A stretch of 64,000 nt of DNA. Source: Ailurus styani. Taxonomy: Eukaryota; Chordata; Mammalia; Carnivora; Ailuridae. This document shows positions 1-12,079 of the stretch, piece by piece. Both the position numbers and the translations under genes were made by a program. Each line of letters opens with the position of its first letter. Within the stretch, counting starts at the first letter, position 1. The notes beneath the pieces are model-generated. The model saw nothing but the letters and a program-made list of their open reading frames with translations, was not told where the DNA came from and did not search any database. The stretch spans positions 198,551-262,550 of the forward strand of contig LNAC01000859.1 of NCBI GenBank assembly GCA_002007465.1, read 5' to 3'.

Positions 1-267
1 AGACAAAGAGTCAATTTGTCAAGAAGACATGTTTTAAGTTTGTATACATCTAATAACAGAGCTTGAAAATACATGAAGCAAAAATGGACAGAATTAAAGG
101 GAGAAACAGATAAATGTACAATTATGTTGAAGATTTTAATATATGTTCCTGAGTAATTAATAAAACAAGTACATAAAAACCAGTAAGGATATAGATTTGA
201 ACGACACTATCAACCAAACTGACTTAATTGACATATATAGACAACAATACATATATATATATATGTG

Positions 268-328
<61 letters not shown>

Positions 329-1320
329 GACATACACAGACACAATACAACTACAGAATATTCCTATTTTCAGGTCCACACGAAACTTCCATTAAGTCAT
401 ATCATATACTGCACCATGGAACAAATCTCAGTAAATTTAGAAGTATGTAAATCATATAGAAGACAATTAAAAAATTTTTTAAAAGCCCACAAAGAAACAA
501 AGATTGAATACTTACTTCTAAATAATCCATGAGTTGAATATCACAAGGAAATTTTAAAAATATGTTCTTTTTAATTAATATGAAAACAAAATGTACATGT
601 GAGGAAGCTAAAACTACTTAAGAAACTAGGAAAAGAAAAACAAGTAAAACTACAAAGAGTAAAATAAACCATTAAAAATTAAGAGAGGTAATCATTTAAG
701 TAGAAAAATAGAAAAAATATAGAGAAGAAGCAATATGATAGAAGTTGGTTCTTTGACAATAGTAATAAAATTCATAATCCCTAGGAATAACTGTTCATGA
801 AAATAAAACTCAAAATACATAAATTACCAATATCAAAAATAAGAAATATCAAATGAAAATCCTACAAACATTAAAAGGGTAATAAAGTGATATTCTAAAC
901 ATCTAAGCCAAAAAATTAAGTATATTAGATGAAATAGATAAATTTCTTAAAATAACAAATTTAACAAAAAGAAGCAATAAATCAAAATATCCCTGTATGT
1001 GTTAGATAATGGATCTACAAAATAACAGATATATAGAAATATAATCAAATAAAAAATTAGGCGCTTTTTTCCTTCAGGAAATAAAGAATAGAAAAAGTTT
1101 TATAGAGAAGGAGACACAGTCATCCATGAATACCATTTACATGATAGATAAATATTTTTTAACTAAAAAGTGTGATATAACAAAATTGGGAAAACAGGAA
1201 AGAGAGGATGAGTGAGTGCTACAGAAAACTGATACATGATGTCCAAAATGTAAACCAAAAAATCAAGAAGTAGAAAGACGCAGTTATTTAGAAATGTGTT
1301 AGAAATGAAAAAGAAAGGTA
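1..1320 (+). mobile_element. Degraded old LINE-1 fragment (ORF2 endonuclease region onward)
   Basis: Non-LTR retrotransposon fossil. The phrase 'taataacagagcttgaaaa' near 50 and the segments around 180-240, 420-600 and 740-1000 follow the mammalian L1 ORF2 nucleotide order from the endonuclease into the start of the reverse transcriptase. Many stops and indels make it non-coding. A long CA/AT microsatellite has grown inside it at about 250-330. The 3' boundary near 1000-1320 is uncertain. Confidence 0.65.
250..330. repeat. (AT)n(AC)n microsatellite
   Basis: A compound dinucleotide tract: AT repeats to about 264, an uninterrupted AC run of roughly 24 units from 270 to 319, then AT again. It explains the low-complexity open frames on both strands (HTHTHT or VCVCVC). 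Pure runs of this length are usually polymorphic. Confidence 0.95.
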
Positions 1321-1899
1321 AAATATTTTAAAACAGTTACCTTTGTGACACAAGAAGAGGAGAGATTAGGTGATGCATTGATGTATTTTTGTATATGCTA
1401 TTTTAATATTTGAGATTTTAAGCTATTCGTGTGCATTAAATTTATTAAAAATTAAAATAATATAAGCTCATTATACTTAAAAAACACTAAAATGTCTAAA
1501 GAAAAATCACATTTAATATAACTTAAAACTAGCCATTCTTCATATTGTTTTGGTATTATATAATATCATGTAAAAACAAGCAAAAATAAATATTTCACTA
1601 AGTTGGAAACATGCTGTATATGTTATTTGGCAAACTTTGTCAAATAAAAATACATCATGGATATTTTGTGAATTGAAATTACATCATGGATATTTTCCCA
1701 TATTATTACTATTCTTCAAAGCTAATATTTTTGATGACATAATTTTCTTTTAAGAATATTCATTAATTAAAGATTTATGAATATTTAATATTACCACTTT
1801 CCTAGGCACTTAAGATACATCAGTGAAAAAACAGGTATTAGCTGCCCATTACTAGTCCATTACTGTGGAACATTTAGGATTACTTATTTTGCTATTGTT

Positions 1900-2280
1900 G
1901 TTATGATAATGCTTCAGTAAATATTTCTATTGCTAGATAATATACACTTATTTATATCTATAATTCTTTAGTATATGTCTAAGAGTAATTCTTAGAATTA
2001 AAATTATACTTCAGACATATGAATAATTTACAATTTCTTGAAACATACTTGCAAATTGTCTCCTAGAAAAAGTGTACCAATTTACATTTTTATCAGTGTG
2101 ATATGGGACTGTTTGCTTTACAAAATTATATCACACCGTAACAATTCCATTATCTTCTAAAAGTATTTTACAGTTTGATGAGGAATAATTCTTTTATTAA
2201 TTTCCATTATTTTAATTATTTATTAGATTGCACAGTTTTCCCATATTAGTTATCTCCTCTTTGCTGTTTTTTATTCTTTG
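1900..2280 (-). mobile_element. Possible old LINE-1 3' UTR fragment, antisense
   Basis: Segments such as 'gcaaattgtctcctagaaaa' near 2050 followed by 'gtaccaatttacattttta' resemble the antisense 3' UTR of old L1M elements. The match is from memory and much diverged. Both boundaries are approximate. Confidence 0.4.
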
Positions 2281-2334
2281 GAGGGTTGACTTTATGTCTT
2301 TTTATCTCACAACTACTTTTTTGGAGGGATTTTT

Positions 2335-2402
2335 GGTTGTTTTTTTTTGGTTTTGGGTTTTTTGTTTTTTGCTTTTTTTTTGTTTGTTTGTTTTTTGATT
2401 TT
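2335..2402. repeat. T/G-rich low-complexity tract
   Basis: Runs of T broken by GG and GTTT units, just before the 5' part of the old LINE-1. It may be the remains of a poly(A) tail of an antisense insertion. Confidence 0.6.
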
Positions 2403-4201
2403 TAGATAAGGGAATAAAACAAAATGAAATCATTTCCAGTTTCCAGTTCCGCATGGAATGAGCTTGGAAGTCACCACTGTATCCTAACTAGTAAAAAGCT
2501 GAAAGACTGAAAATAAACAAGTCTTCTGGGTACCTAGAGAGGAGATGACACAGGGTAGATAGCAGCCACCAAGACTGAACAGTCAGACAGGTGAATACAG
2601 GGAGTCTTAGCTTACCAGGACACAGACACATAAAAGGAAACTGCCATGGGAACCAGTGTCTGAGTAGGAATACATGTACTGTGAATGATGAATTGCTGGA
2701 GGTTCAGTATGGACAACTCTGAGGGTGAATAACTCCAGTGGGATCCAGTCCTAGGGAGGCCCCCACAATATTGTGAGATTTACCTTATGGACCTCAACTG
2801 GATTCCTACAGTAAATATCAGACAAAAAGTCCTCTGGGTATCTGGCATCGGGAGGAAAAAGGAACCATTCTGAAATAAAACAGAGGACTCTTCTAAACAA
2901 GGCCTGCACTCAAGAAAAATGAGTTAACCAGAGTAAAATCTGCTGCAGTATTTTAGAGCCTAAGTGACCTAAGAAAAGGAAATACTGAAATCCAGCCCAA
3001 TCTTGCTATCCTGTCCTACCAAGGGCAAGGAGAAGAAAACTGAGAAACACCTAGGCACAAGGCCACTAAAAGACTGAGAGTGGGACTATGGAAGCCTCAC
3101 CTCCTACATCTCACAGCACACCACTAAAGGCCTTTTACAACAGTTCCTTTTACTTACTATGTCACATCTAGCTATCAAGAAAAAATTATAAGGCATACCA
3201 AAAGGCAAAAAAACAAAAACAAAAACAAAAAAACAAAAACAAAAAACCCCCACAATTTTAAGAGACAGAACAGACATCAGAACCAGACATGGCAGGGTTG
3301 TTGGAATTATCAGACCAGGAATGGAAAACAACTGTGATTAATATGCCAACGGCTCTAATTAATAAAGTAGACAGGTTGTAAAAACAGTTGAGAAGTGTAA
3401 GCAGAGAGATGGAAATACTAAGAAAGAACCAAGAAGAAAGGCTACAGATTAAAACAAAACAAAAAAATTAACAGAAATGAAGAATGCATTACATGGGCTT
3501 ATTAGTAGATGACACAGCTGACAAAAGAATCTCTGTGCTAGAAGATGTATCAATAGAATCCTCAAACACAAAAAGGCAAAGAGAACAAAGACTAAAAAAA
3601 ACCAAAACAGCATTATGGGACAACTAAAAAAGGTAAAATATACACATTCTAAGAACACCAGAAGCAGAAGAGAAAGGAAGAGGAGAAATATTTGAAAGAA
3701 GAACGCCTGAAAATTTCCCCCAATTTATGTCAGACTCTAAACCACAGAGCTAAGAGGCAGTTAAGATGGATGCCAAAAGGGAGAAAGAAAAACTACACTG
3801 AGGCATATCATTTTCAAATAATAGAAAGTAAAAGATAAAATTCTGAAAGAAGCCAGAGGAAAAAACACCTTACCTATAGAGGAGCAAGATAAGAATTACT
3901 CCCACTTCTCAGAAACCATGAGAGCAAGAAGAGAGAGGAATAAAATATTTAAAGTATTAAGAGGAAAAACCTACCAATCTGGAATTTTGTACCCTGTGAA
4001 CATCCTTCAAAGTAAAGGAGAAACAAAGATTTTCTCAGCTGAACAAAAATTGAAGGAATATGTTTTCAGTGGACTAACCTTACAAAAATGTTATAAAAAA
4101 AGAACTTTGGATAGAAGGTAAATAATATAGATCAGAAACTTAGATTCACATAAAGAACATCAAAGAAGGAATAAGGAAAGATAAAATTAAAAAATTATTT
4201 T

Positions 4202-4501
4202 CTTATTCTTAATTGATCTAACAGATATTAATCTATACAAAATAATTCCTATAATATATTCACTTATGTCTGTTTTTGTATATATCATATGTATATGTAT
4301 ACACACACAAATATATGTGCAATGATACAAAAGGCAGGAGGGAGAAATTAGGATGATTTTATCATACAGAATCACACTACCTGTGAGATGGTACAGTGTT
4401 CCTTGAAAGTGGACTTGGTTGTGCTTTGGTGAATGCTGTGAAAGGTGTAAACCTGATGATTCACAGACCTGTACTCCTGGGGCAAAGAATAAAAAAAAAA
4501 A
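4202..4501 (+). repeat. Tandem duplication, copy 1 (300 bp)
   Basis: Starts 'cttattcttaattgatct' and ends in the poly(A) of a LINE-1 3' stub, immediately before an N at 4502. It is nearly identical to 4503-4801; the visible differences are a 2-bp indel ('acagatatt' against 'acatatt') and one substitution near 'cctataata'/'cctattata'. Probably an assembly artefact. Confidence 0.9.
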
Positions 4502-4502
4502 N

Positions 4503-4801
4503 CTTATTCTTAATTGATCTAACATATTAATCTATACAAAATAATTCCTATTATATATTCACTTATGTCTGTTTTTGTATATATCATATGTATATGTATA
4601 CACACACAAATATATGTGCAATGATACAAAAGGCAGGAGGGAGAAATTAGGATGATTTTATCATACAGAATCACACTACCTGTGAGATGGTACAGTGTTC
4701 CTTGAAAGTGGACTTGGTTGTGCTTTGGTGAATGCTGTGAAAGGTGTAAACCTGATGATTCACAGACCTGTACTCCTGGGGCAAAGAATAAAAAAAAAAA
4801 A
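4503..4801 (+). repeat. Tandem duplication, copy 2
   Basis: Second copy of the segment at 4202. It carries a LINE-1 3' stub ('gctttggtgaatgctgtgaa' to poly(A)) flanked by the repeat 'aaagtggacttgg' on both sides (near 4706 and 4803), the target-site duplication of that stub. Copy 1 has only the left side, as expected if it broke inside the poly(A). Confidence 0.9.
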
Positions 4802-5074
4802 TAAAGTGGACTTGGATTATCTATAAATGTATGTTCACACCCAAGTGAAACTACTTAAAAATGTAAAAAAAAGAAGTATAACTGACATACTAAGAAAGGA
4901 AGGAAAATGAAATGTTAAAATGCTCAATTAATGCTACAAAAGGCAGAAAAAGAGTGGAAGACAAAAAGAGAAAAAAAACCAAGAGGAACAAAGAAACAGT
5001 GACAAATGTGGTAGATATTAATCCAACCACATCCATAATCACTATGAATGTCAATGACATAAATGCACCAACTA

Positions 5075-5270
5075 GGGACGCCTGGGTGGCTCAGTTGGTT
5101 AAGTGGCTGCCTTCGGCTCAGGTCTTGATCCCAGGGTCCTACGAACAAATCCTGCATCTGGCTCCTTGTTCGGTGGGGAGCCTGCTTCTCCCTCTGCCTC
5201 TGCCTGCCACTCTGCCTGCTTGTGCTCTCTCTCTCTGACAAATAAATAAATAAAATCTTAATAAATAAAT
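5075..5270 (+). mobile_element. CanSINE (plus)
   Basis: tRNA-derived carnivore SINE with A- and B-box-like head ('cctgggtggctcagttggtt'), pyrimidine-rich middle and AATAAA-rich tail. Target-site duplication 'aaatgcaccaacta' at 5061-5074 and 5271-5284. Inserted in the old LINE-1. Confidence 0.97.
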
Positions 5271-5994
5271 AAATGCACCAACTAAAAGACAGGGATTGTC
5301 AGAGTAAATCAAAAACACATTCCAACTATATGTTGCCTATAAGAAATATACTTTAAATATGAATATAAAATCACATATAGATTTATAGTAAGTGGATGAA
5401 GAAAAACTTACCATGCTAATAATAATCAAAAGTAAGCAGAGTGGCTATATTAATTTCAAACACAGTAGATTTCAAATCAAGGAAATTTATCAGGAATAAA
5501 GAAGGGCATTATATAATTATAAAGAGCCCAATTCTCCTCCAAGAAGACATGACAATTTTTAATAAGTATGTGTTTAAGGACAGAGTGTCAAACTGTGTGA
5601 AGAAAAAACTGATCAAACTGCAAATGACAATAGATAAATCTACTATCATAGTTGGAGATTTCAACATTCCTCTCAGGAATGGACAGATCCAGCAGCCAGA
5701 AAACCAGTATGGACATAGTTGACCTCAACAATGCCATCAATCAACTGGATTTAATTCACATTTATAAACTACTTGATCCAACAACAGCAGAATATGCACT
5801 TTTCTTAAGCTCCCATGGAACATCAACAATAGGGTATTTTACATCCTGCCATAAATCATACCTTAACACATTTGAAAGAATACAAATTATACAATGTATG
5901 TTCTTAGACCACAATGGAATTAAACTAGAAATCAATAACAGAAAGATCAATGGAAAAGTCCCCAAATACATGGTGTTTAAATAAAATACTTCTA

Positions 5995-6440
5995 TCCTTC
6001 CCACTCAGAGAGTCCCCTTTAATATTTCTTGCCAGGTTGGTTTAATGGTCACAAACTCCTTTACTTTTTTTTGTCTGGGAAACTCTTTATCTTTTCTTCT
6101 ATTCTGAATGATAGCCATGCTGGAGAGAGTATTCTTGGCTGCAGATTTTTCCCATTCAGCACTTTGAATATATCATGCCACTCTCTTCAGGCTTGCCAAG
6201 TTTCTGTTAAGAAATCTGCAGCCAACCTATGGGTCTTAACTACAGAGAAAAAATTGATGGTCACCAGAAGACAGGTGGGTGGGAGGATTGGTTAAATATG
6301 TGATGGGGATTAAGGAGTACACTTGTTCTGATGAGGACCAGTTGTTGTATGTAAGTGTTAAATCAGTAAATTTTACACCTGAAACAAATATTATACTGTA
6401 TATTAACCAGAATTTAAACGAAAACTTAAAAAACAAAACA
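5995..6440 (+). mobile_element. 5'-inverted carnivore LINE-1 inside the old LINE-1
   Basis: About 5995-6250 is antisense L1 sequence from the ORF1 end ('cagcactttgaatatatcat', 'aagaaatctgcagccaacc'). From about 6250 to 6440 is sense L1 3' UTR ending 'aatttaaacgaaaacttaaaa'. The old LINE-1 resumes at 6441, with 'aataaaatacttcta'/'aacaatacacttcta' as a likely diverged target-site duplication. The inversion-plus-truncation pattern is that of twin priming. Confidence 0.75.
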
Positions 6441-6697
6441 AAACAATACACTTCTAAATAACACATGGGTCAAAGAAGATATTTCAGGAGAAATTTTAAA
6501 ATATTTTGAACTAAATGAAAATTAAAACACAATTTATCAAAATTTGTGGAATAAAATGAAAGCAGAGCTTAGAGTGAAACTTATAGTATTTAATGTATTA
6601 GAAAAGATGAAAGACCTAAAATCAATGTTTCCAGTTTATGTAACCAGAAGTGAAAATTCAACCCATATACAACAACAGAATAAAAATTAGAGCAGAG

Positions 6698-6884
6698 GGC
6701 GCCTGGGTGGCTCAGTGGGTTAAAGCCGCTGCCTTCGGCTCAGGTCATGATCTCAGGGTCCTGGGATCGAGGCCCCCATCAGGCTCCCTGCTCATTAGGG
6801 AGCCTGCTTCCTCCTCTCTCTCTGCCTGCCTCTCTGCCTGCCTGTGATCTCTCTCTCTGTCAAATAACTAAATAAAATCTTAAA
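6698..6884 (+). mobile_element. CanSINE (plus, young form)
   Basis: Head 'gcgcctgggtggctcagtgg', middle 'ctgcctgcctctctgcctg', A-rich tail. Target-site duplication 'aaaaattagagcagag' at 6682-6697 and 6885-6900, perfect over 16 bp, so the insertion is fairly recent. Confidence 0.97.
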
Positions 6885-8787
6885 AAAAATTAGAGCAGAG
6901 ATCAATGAAATTGAAAATAGGAAATCAATAAAGAAAATCAAAGAAAACAGAAAATAATTTTTGTAAAGATAAATGAATCTCTAAGCAGGCTAACCAAAAA
7001 GAGAGGGGGGAGACACATATTACTAGTATCAGAAATGAAAAAGGATATTATTGCTACAGTTCCCGACATTAAAAAGACACCAAAGGAATAGTATGAACAA
7101 CTCTATGCCCACAAATAAGATAATCTAGATGAAATGGACCAATTCCTAGAAGGAGAAAATCTGCCAAACTCATACAAGAAGAAATAGACTATCTAAATAG
7201 GCCAATATTTATCAATGGAATTGAATCAGTAATTAATAACATTCTAAAATAGAAAGCACTAGGACCAGGTGGGTTTACTGGTAAATTCTACCAAACATTT
7301 AATGAAGAAATTGTATCAATTCTTGACAATCTCTCTCAGAGGATAGAAATAGAGAGCATATTTCTTAATTCATTCTATGAAGTCAGCACTATCCTTATAC
7401 CAAAACCAGATAAGTGCATTACACGAAAAGAAAACTACCTACCAGTATCTCTCATAAACAGATGTAACAAAATTATTAGCAAATTGAATCTAAAAGAGCA
7501 TAATATTAATTATACACCATGACTGAGTGGGATTTATCTCTGGCATGCAAGACCGAAATTATATTCCAGAGTGAATTAATGTAATTCATCACATCAAAAG
7601 ATTTTGAAAAATCACATGATCATATCAATAGAAGCAGAAAAAGCATTTGATAAAATCCAAAAGTTATTCATGATTAAAAAAAAAAACTCTCAGTAACTAG
7701 AGATAGCGGGGCACTTTCTCAACTCGATAAAATCTATCTACAAAAAATCCACAGCTAACATACTTAATGATGTGAAACTCAAAGCTCTCCCATAACATCA
7801 TGTACGAGGCAAGAATGTTCACTCTCACCTGTTCCTCTTAGCATCATATTGGAAGTTCTAGTTAATGCAATAAGTCAAGAAAAGCAAGTAAATTATATGC
7901 ATATTGGGGAGGAAAACATAAACTGTCTTTGTTTACAAATGACATGATTGTGTACATACAAAATATGAAGAATCACTAAAGTCTCCTGAAATTATGTGAT
8001 TAAAGGAAGGTTGTAGAACAAATTTAATGTACAAAAGTCAATTGCTTTCCTATATACCAATAATGAACACATGGAATTTGAAATTAAAAACATAATATCC
8101 ATCCCCCAAAATGAAATACTAAGGTATAAATCTAACAAAATATGTAGAATATCTATATAAGGAAAACTGCAAAACTCTGATGAACAAAATCAAAAAGAAC
8201 TACATAAATGGAGAGATATCCCATGTTAATAGGTAGGAAGACTTACTATTGTCAAGATGCCAGTTTTCTAAAATTGATCTACAGATTCAATGTAATGTCA
8301 GTCAAAATCCCACCAAGTTATTTCTTGGATATTGAAAAACTGTTCTAATGTTTACATAAAGAGTTAAAAGACCCAGAATAGCCAAGACAATATTGAAGGA
8401 GAGGAACAAAGTTGAAGGATTAACATTACCCAACTTAAACACTTACTCTGAATCTACAGTAGTCAAGACAGTATGGTATTGGCCAACAATCAGATAAACA
8501 GATCAATGGAAGAGAAGAGAGAGGCAAGAAATAGACTCCTACTAATAGAGTCATCTGATCTTGACAAATGAGCAAAGGAAATACAATGAAGTAAAGGCAG
8601 TCCCTTCAACAAATGGTGCTGGAAAAACTGATGTCCGCATATAAAAAAAATTAATCTAGGCCCAGACCCTTCACAAAAATTAAGTCAAAATGGATCATAG
8701 ATCTAAACATAAAATGAAAACTAGAAAATTCCTAGAAGATAACCAAGGAGAAAACCTAGATTCCCCTGAGCACGGTGATGACTTTTT

Positions 8788-8994
8788 TTTTTTAAGATTT
8801 ATTTATTTATTTGAGAGAGAGAGAAAGCTGGAGGGAGGGCAGAGGCAGAGGGAAAGGGAGAGAGAGAATCTCAAGCAGACTCCCTGCTGAGTGTGGAGCC
8901 CAATACAGGACTTGATCTCATGACCCTGAGATCATGACCTGAGCTGAAATCAAGTGTTGGACACTTAACTGACTGAGCCACCCAGGCACCCCAT
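8788..8994 (-). mobile_element. CanSINE (minus)
   Basis: Reverse-oriented copy: T-rich and 'atttatttatttgagagaga' at the left, 'ctgagccacccaggcacccc' at the right. Target-site duplication 'ggtgatgacttttt' at 8774-8787 and 8995-9008. Inserted in ORF2 of the old LINE-1. Confidence 0.97.
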
Positions 8995-9144
8995 GGTGAT
9001 GACTTTTTATATAAAAGATCAGTAACTGATAAGCTATACTTTGTTAATATAAAAAATCTTCTCCTCTGCAAAAGAAAATATCAAGGTAATGAGAAGACAA
9101 GCCACAGACTAGAAGAAAAAATTTCCAAAAGACACAAATGATAG

Positions 9145-9337
9145 GGGCTCCTGGGTGGCTCAGTGGGTTAAAGCCTCTGCCTTCCACTCAGGTCATGATC
9201 TCAGGATCCTGGGATCAAGCCCCACATCAGGCTTCCTGCTTGGTGGGGAGTCTGCTTTCTCCTCTCTCTCTGCCTGCCTCTCTGCCTACTTGTGATCTCT
9301 GTCTGTGTCAAATGAATAAATAAAATCTTAAAAAAGA
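9145..9337 (+). mobile_element. CanSINE (plus)
   Basis: Full SINE with 'gctcagtgggttaaagcctc' head and AATAAAATCTTA tail. Perfect target-site duplication 'gacacaaatgatag' at 9131-9144 and 9338-9351. Confidence 0.97.
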
Positions 9338-10726
9338 GACACAAATGATAGAGGATTGCTAATCAAATACACAACAAACTCTTAAAACTCAACAATAAGA
9401 AAATATCTGTTTTAAAAAACAGGCCAAAGACTTTACCTGATGTCTCAGTAAAGAAGATATACAGATGGCAAATAAGTGCATAAAAAGATGCTCCAAATCA
9501 TACATCATTAGGAAAATGAAAATTAAAACAGCAATGATATACAACCACATACCAATTAGAATAGCCAAAATCCAGAACACAAACAACATTAAATGCTAAT
9601 AAGGATATGGAGCAACAGGAACTCTCATTCATTGCTGATGGGAATGCAAAATAACATAGCCACTTTGGAAGACAGTTTGGTGGTTTTTTGAAAGCTAAAC
9701 ATACCTTTATGACCCATCAATCATACTCCCTAGCATTTCTCCAAAGGAGCTGAAGACTTACGTCCATACAAAACCTGCACATAGATTCTTAAAACAGCTT
9801 TGTTCATACTTGTCAAAACTTGGAAGCAACCAAGATGACCTTCAATATGTGGATGGATAAATAAATTGTGGTACATTCAGATAGTGAAATATTATTCATT
9901 GTCAAAAACAAATGAGCTATCAAGTAAGCAAAAGTGATGGAGGAATCTTAAATGCACGTTACCAAGTGAAAGAAGCCAATCTGTATAGGCTTCATAATGC
10001 ATTATTCTAACTAGATAATATTCTGGAAAAGGAAAAACTCTGGAGATAATAAAAAGATCACTGGGTGTCAGGGATGGGCAGGAAGAGAGATAAAAAAGCA
10101 GGACACAGAGGATTTTTAAGGCACTGAAAATACTTTATGATATTATAATGATGACATCATTTAACATTTATCCAAACCCAAAGAATGTATAACACCAAAA
10201 ATGAAGCCCAAGGACTGTGGGTGGTTATGATGAGTTAATGTAGGCTCATCCTTGGTAAAAAAAAAAAAAAAAAGTACCATTCTGGTGAGCCATTTTGATA
10301 ATGTGGAAACAGTGTATGTGTGGGAGCAGGATATATATGAAAAATCACTGTACCTCCCTCTTAATTTTGTTGTGAAACTAAAACTGCTTCAAAAATAGCT
10401 TTAAAAAATAAGTAACAAAAAATAAAGCTTCATATTTAGTTTTCAGGAAAAACACTGGCAAAATCATTTTATATTTTAATTTTTGCAGCAGGAAAATACC
10501 AAGTAGTCATGTTCTTTTTGCCGATCACAAGTGTGTGGTATTTTTTGTAGCTTTGAAAATAAAGTAGCCTACAAAACCAGAAAGAATCCAAGTACTTAAC
10601 CTCAGCTGATAACATTTTGAATGACCAGTTTTTACAGTGCTCATTCTTTCATTGCTTATCTAATTTCATAAGCAATATTTCATAAATTATAAAAATAACC
10701 CAAGAATGAAGTCATTAAGTATATTT

Positions 10727-10920
10727 TTTTAAAGATTTTTTTTTTATTCATTTGACAGAGAAAGAGAGAGCAAAAGCAAAGGGAATGTCAAGCAGAGGGA
10801 GAGGGAGAAGCAGGCTCCCTGCCAAGAAGGGAACCCAATGTGGGACTCGATCCCAAGATCCTAGGATCGTGACCTGAGCCAAAGGCTGATGCTCAACCAA
10901 CTGAGCCACCCAGGTGCCCC
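10727..10920 (-). mobile_element. CanSINE (minus)
   Basis: Reverse copy ending 'gagccacccaggtgcccc'. Imperfect target-site duplication starting 'cattaagt' at about 10713 and 10921. Lies just after the old LINE-1. Confidence 0.95.
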
Positions 10921-11029
10921 CATTAAGTGTGTTTTAGAGGGGAAAATGGTGATTACAAGTTTCATAGCCCAAGAAAGTTTGTTTTTTCTGATACCCTGAA
11001 AAGAATAGAGCACACTGTAACAAACACAG

Positions 11030-11720
11030 ACTTTTTTGGACTTTTCCCTCTTAGTTATGAAATAATTTTACTCTGATTGACTTATTTTGCTTAGCATAAT
11101 ACCCTCTAGTTCCAACCATGTTGTTGCAAATGGCAAGATTTTGTTTCTTTTGATGGCTGCATAGTATTCTGTTATATAGATATACCACATCTTCTTTATC
11201 CATTCATCTGTTGATGACATCTAGGTTCTTTCCATAGTTTGGCTATTGTGGACATTGCTGCTATAAACATTCAGGTGCATGTGCCCCTGCAGATCACTAC
11301 ACTTGTATCTTTAGGGTAAATACCCAGTAGTGTGACTGCTGGGCTTTAGGGTAGCTCTATTTTATGCTAAGTGAAATAAGTCAATCAGAGAAAGACAATT
11401 ATCCTATGATCTCTCTTAAATGAGGAATTTGAGGGGCAGGGCAGGGGTCATGGGGTAGGGAAGGAAAAAGTGAAACAAGATGGGATCAGGAAGGAGACAA
11501 ACCATAAGAGACTCTTAATCTCATAAAACAAATTGAGGGCTCCTGGGGGCGGGGGTGTGTGTAAGGATAGGGTGGATGGGTTATGGACATTGGGGAAGGT
11601 ATGTGCTATGGTAAGTCCTGTGAAATGCATAAGCCTGATGAATCACAGACCTGTACCGCTGGGGCAAGTAATACATTATATGTTAGTTTAAAAAATTTTA
11701 AAAAAAAGAAAGAAACAGTT
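11030..11720 (+). mobile_element. 5'-inverted LINE-1, carnivore type
   Basis: Left part to about 11352 is antisense ORF2 C-terminal coding sequence ('cttctttatccattcatctg', 'ggctattgtggacattgctg'). At 'gtagctctatttt' it switches to sense 3' UTR ('atgctaagtgaaataagtca', 'acaaaccataagagactctt', 'acagacctgtaccgctgggg') and ends in A-rich sequence. Two inverted parts of one L1 mark twin-primed reverse transcription. Outer edges are approximate. Confidence 0.85.
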
Positions 11721-11793
11721 TTAATAAAAAATTCTCCTTTCTTAAAAGAGAAACTTGTAATTTCTAATTTTGTCTCTTAAAAAAAGCTGTTTT

Positions 11794-12001
11794 GGGGTAC
11801 CTGGGTGGCACAGTGGATTGAGTGTCAGACTCTTAGTTTCAGATCAGGTCGTGATCTCAGGGTCATGAGATCAAGCCCTGAATGGTTCTGTGCTGAGCAC
11901 TGAGTCTGCTAAAGTCTCTCTCTCCATTTTTCTCTGCCCCTCCTTGCATCAGGCTTGCTCTCGCTCTCTCTCAAATAAATAAATAAATCTCTAAAAAAAA
12001 A
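11794..12001 (+). mobile_element. CanSINE (plus, older form)
   Basis: Head 'ggggtacctgggtggcacag', tail of AAATAAATAAATAAATCTC and poly(A). Target-site duplication 'aaaaagctgtttt' at 11781-11793 and 12002-12014. Confidence 0.96.
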
Positions 12002-12079
12002 AAAAAGCTGTTTTAGTGGTCCATGCTTCCTCTTGGAAGCATGATATACAGGATTTAGTGCTTTAGTTTATATAATTAG

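Larger units (their letters stand above)
2403..10440 (+). mobile_element. Ancient, nearly full-length LINE-1 with nested insertions
   Basis: Old L1M-type element in sense orientation. 2403 to about 3050 looks like a 5' UTR. 3050-4130 follows the L1 ORF1 region ('tcagaaaccatgagagcaag' near 3910, and the stretch to 4110 encoding a QSGILYPVNILQSK-like frame). 4810-5990 holds the endonuclease region ('ggagatttcaacattcctct'), 6455-9600 the reverse transcriptase and C-terminal parts of ORF2, and 9600-10440 the ORF2 end and 3' UTR. Stops and frameshifts are frequent, so no protein is made. Removing the insertions at 4202-4801, 5075, 5995-6440, 6698, 8788 and 9145 restores continuous L1 order. Confidence 0.8.

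Noticed and set aside
197..532. Open frames on both strands rich in HT or VC repeats
   Set aside because: They are translations of the AC/AT microsatellite within a decayed LINE-1.
3918..4121. 67-codon frame with LINE-1 ORF1-region similarity
   Set aside because: Part of the decayed old LINE-1, too short and broken to be active.
5078..5240. tRNA-like A and B boxes in the many SINE heads
   Set aside because: They are CanSINE heads derived from a tRNA, without a foldable intact tRNA; not tRNA genes.
5652..5984. 110-codon frame resembling LINE-1 endonuclease
   Set aside because: It is a remnant of ORF2 in the old LINE-1, with stops and frameshifts on both sides; it is not a functional gene.
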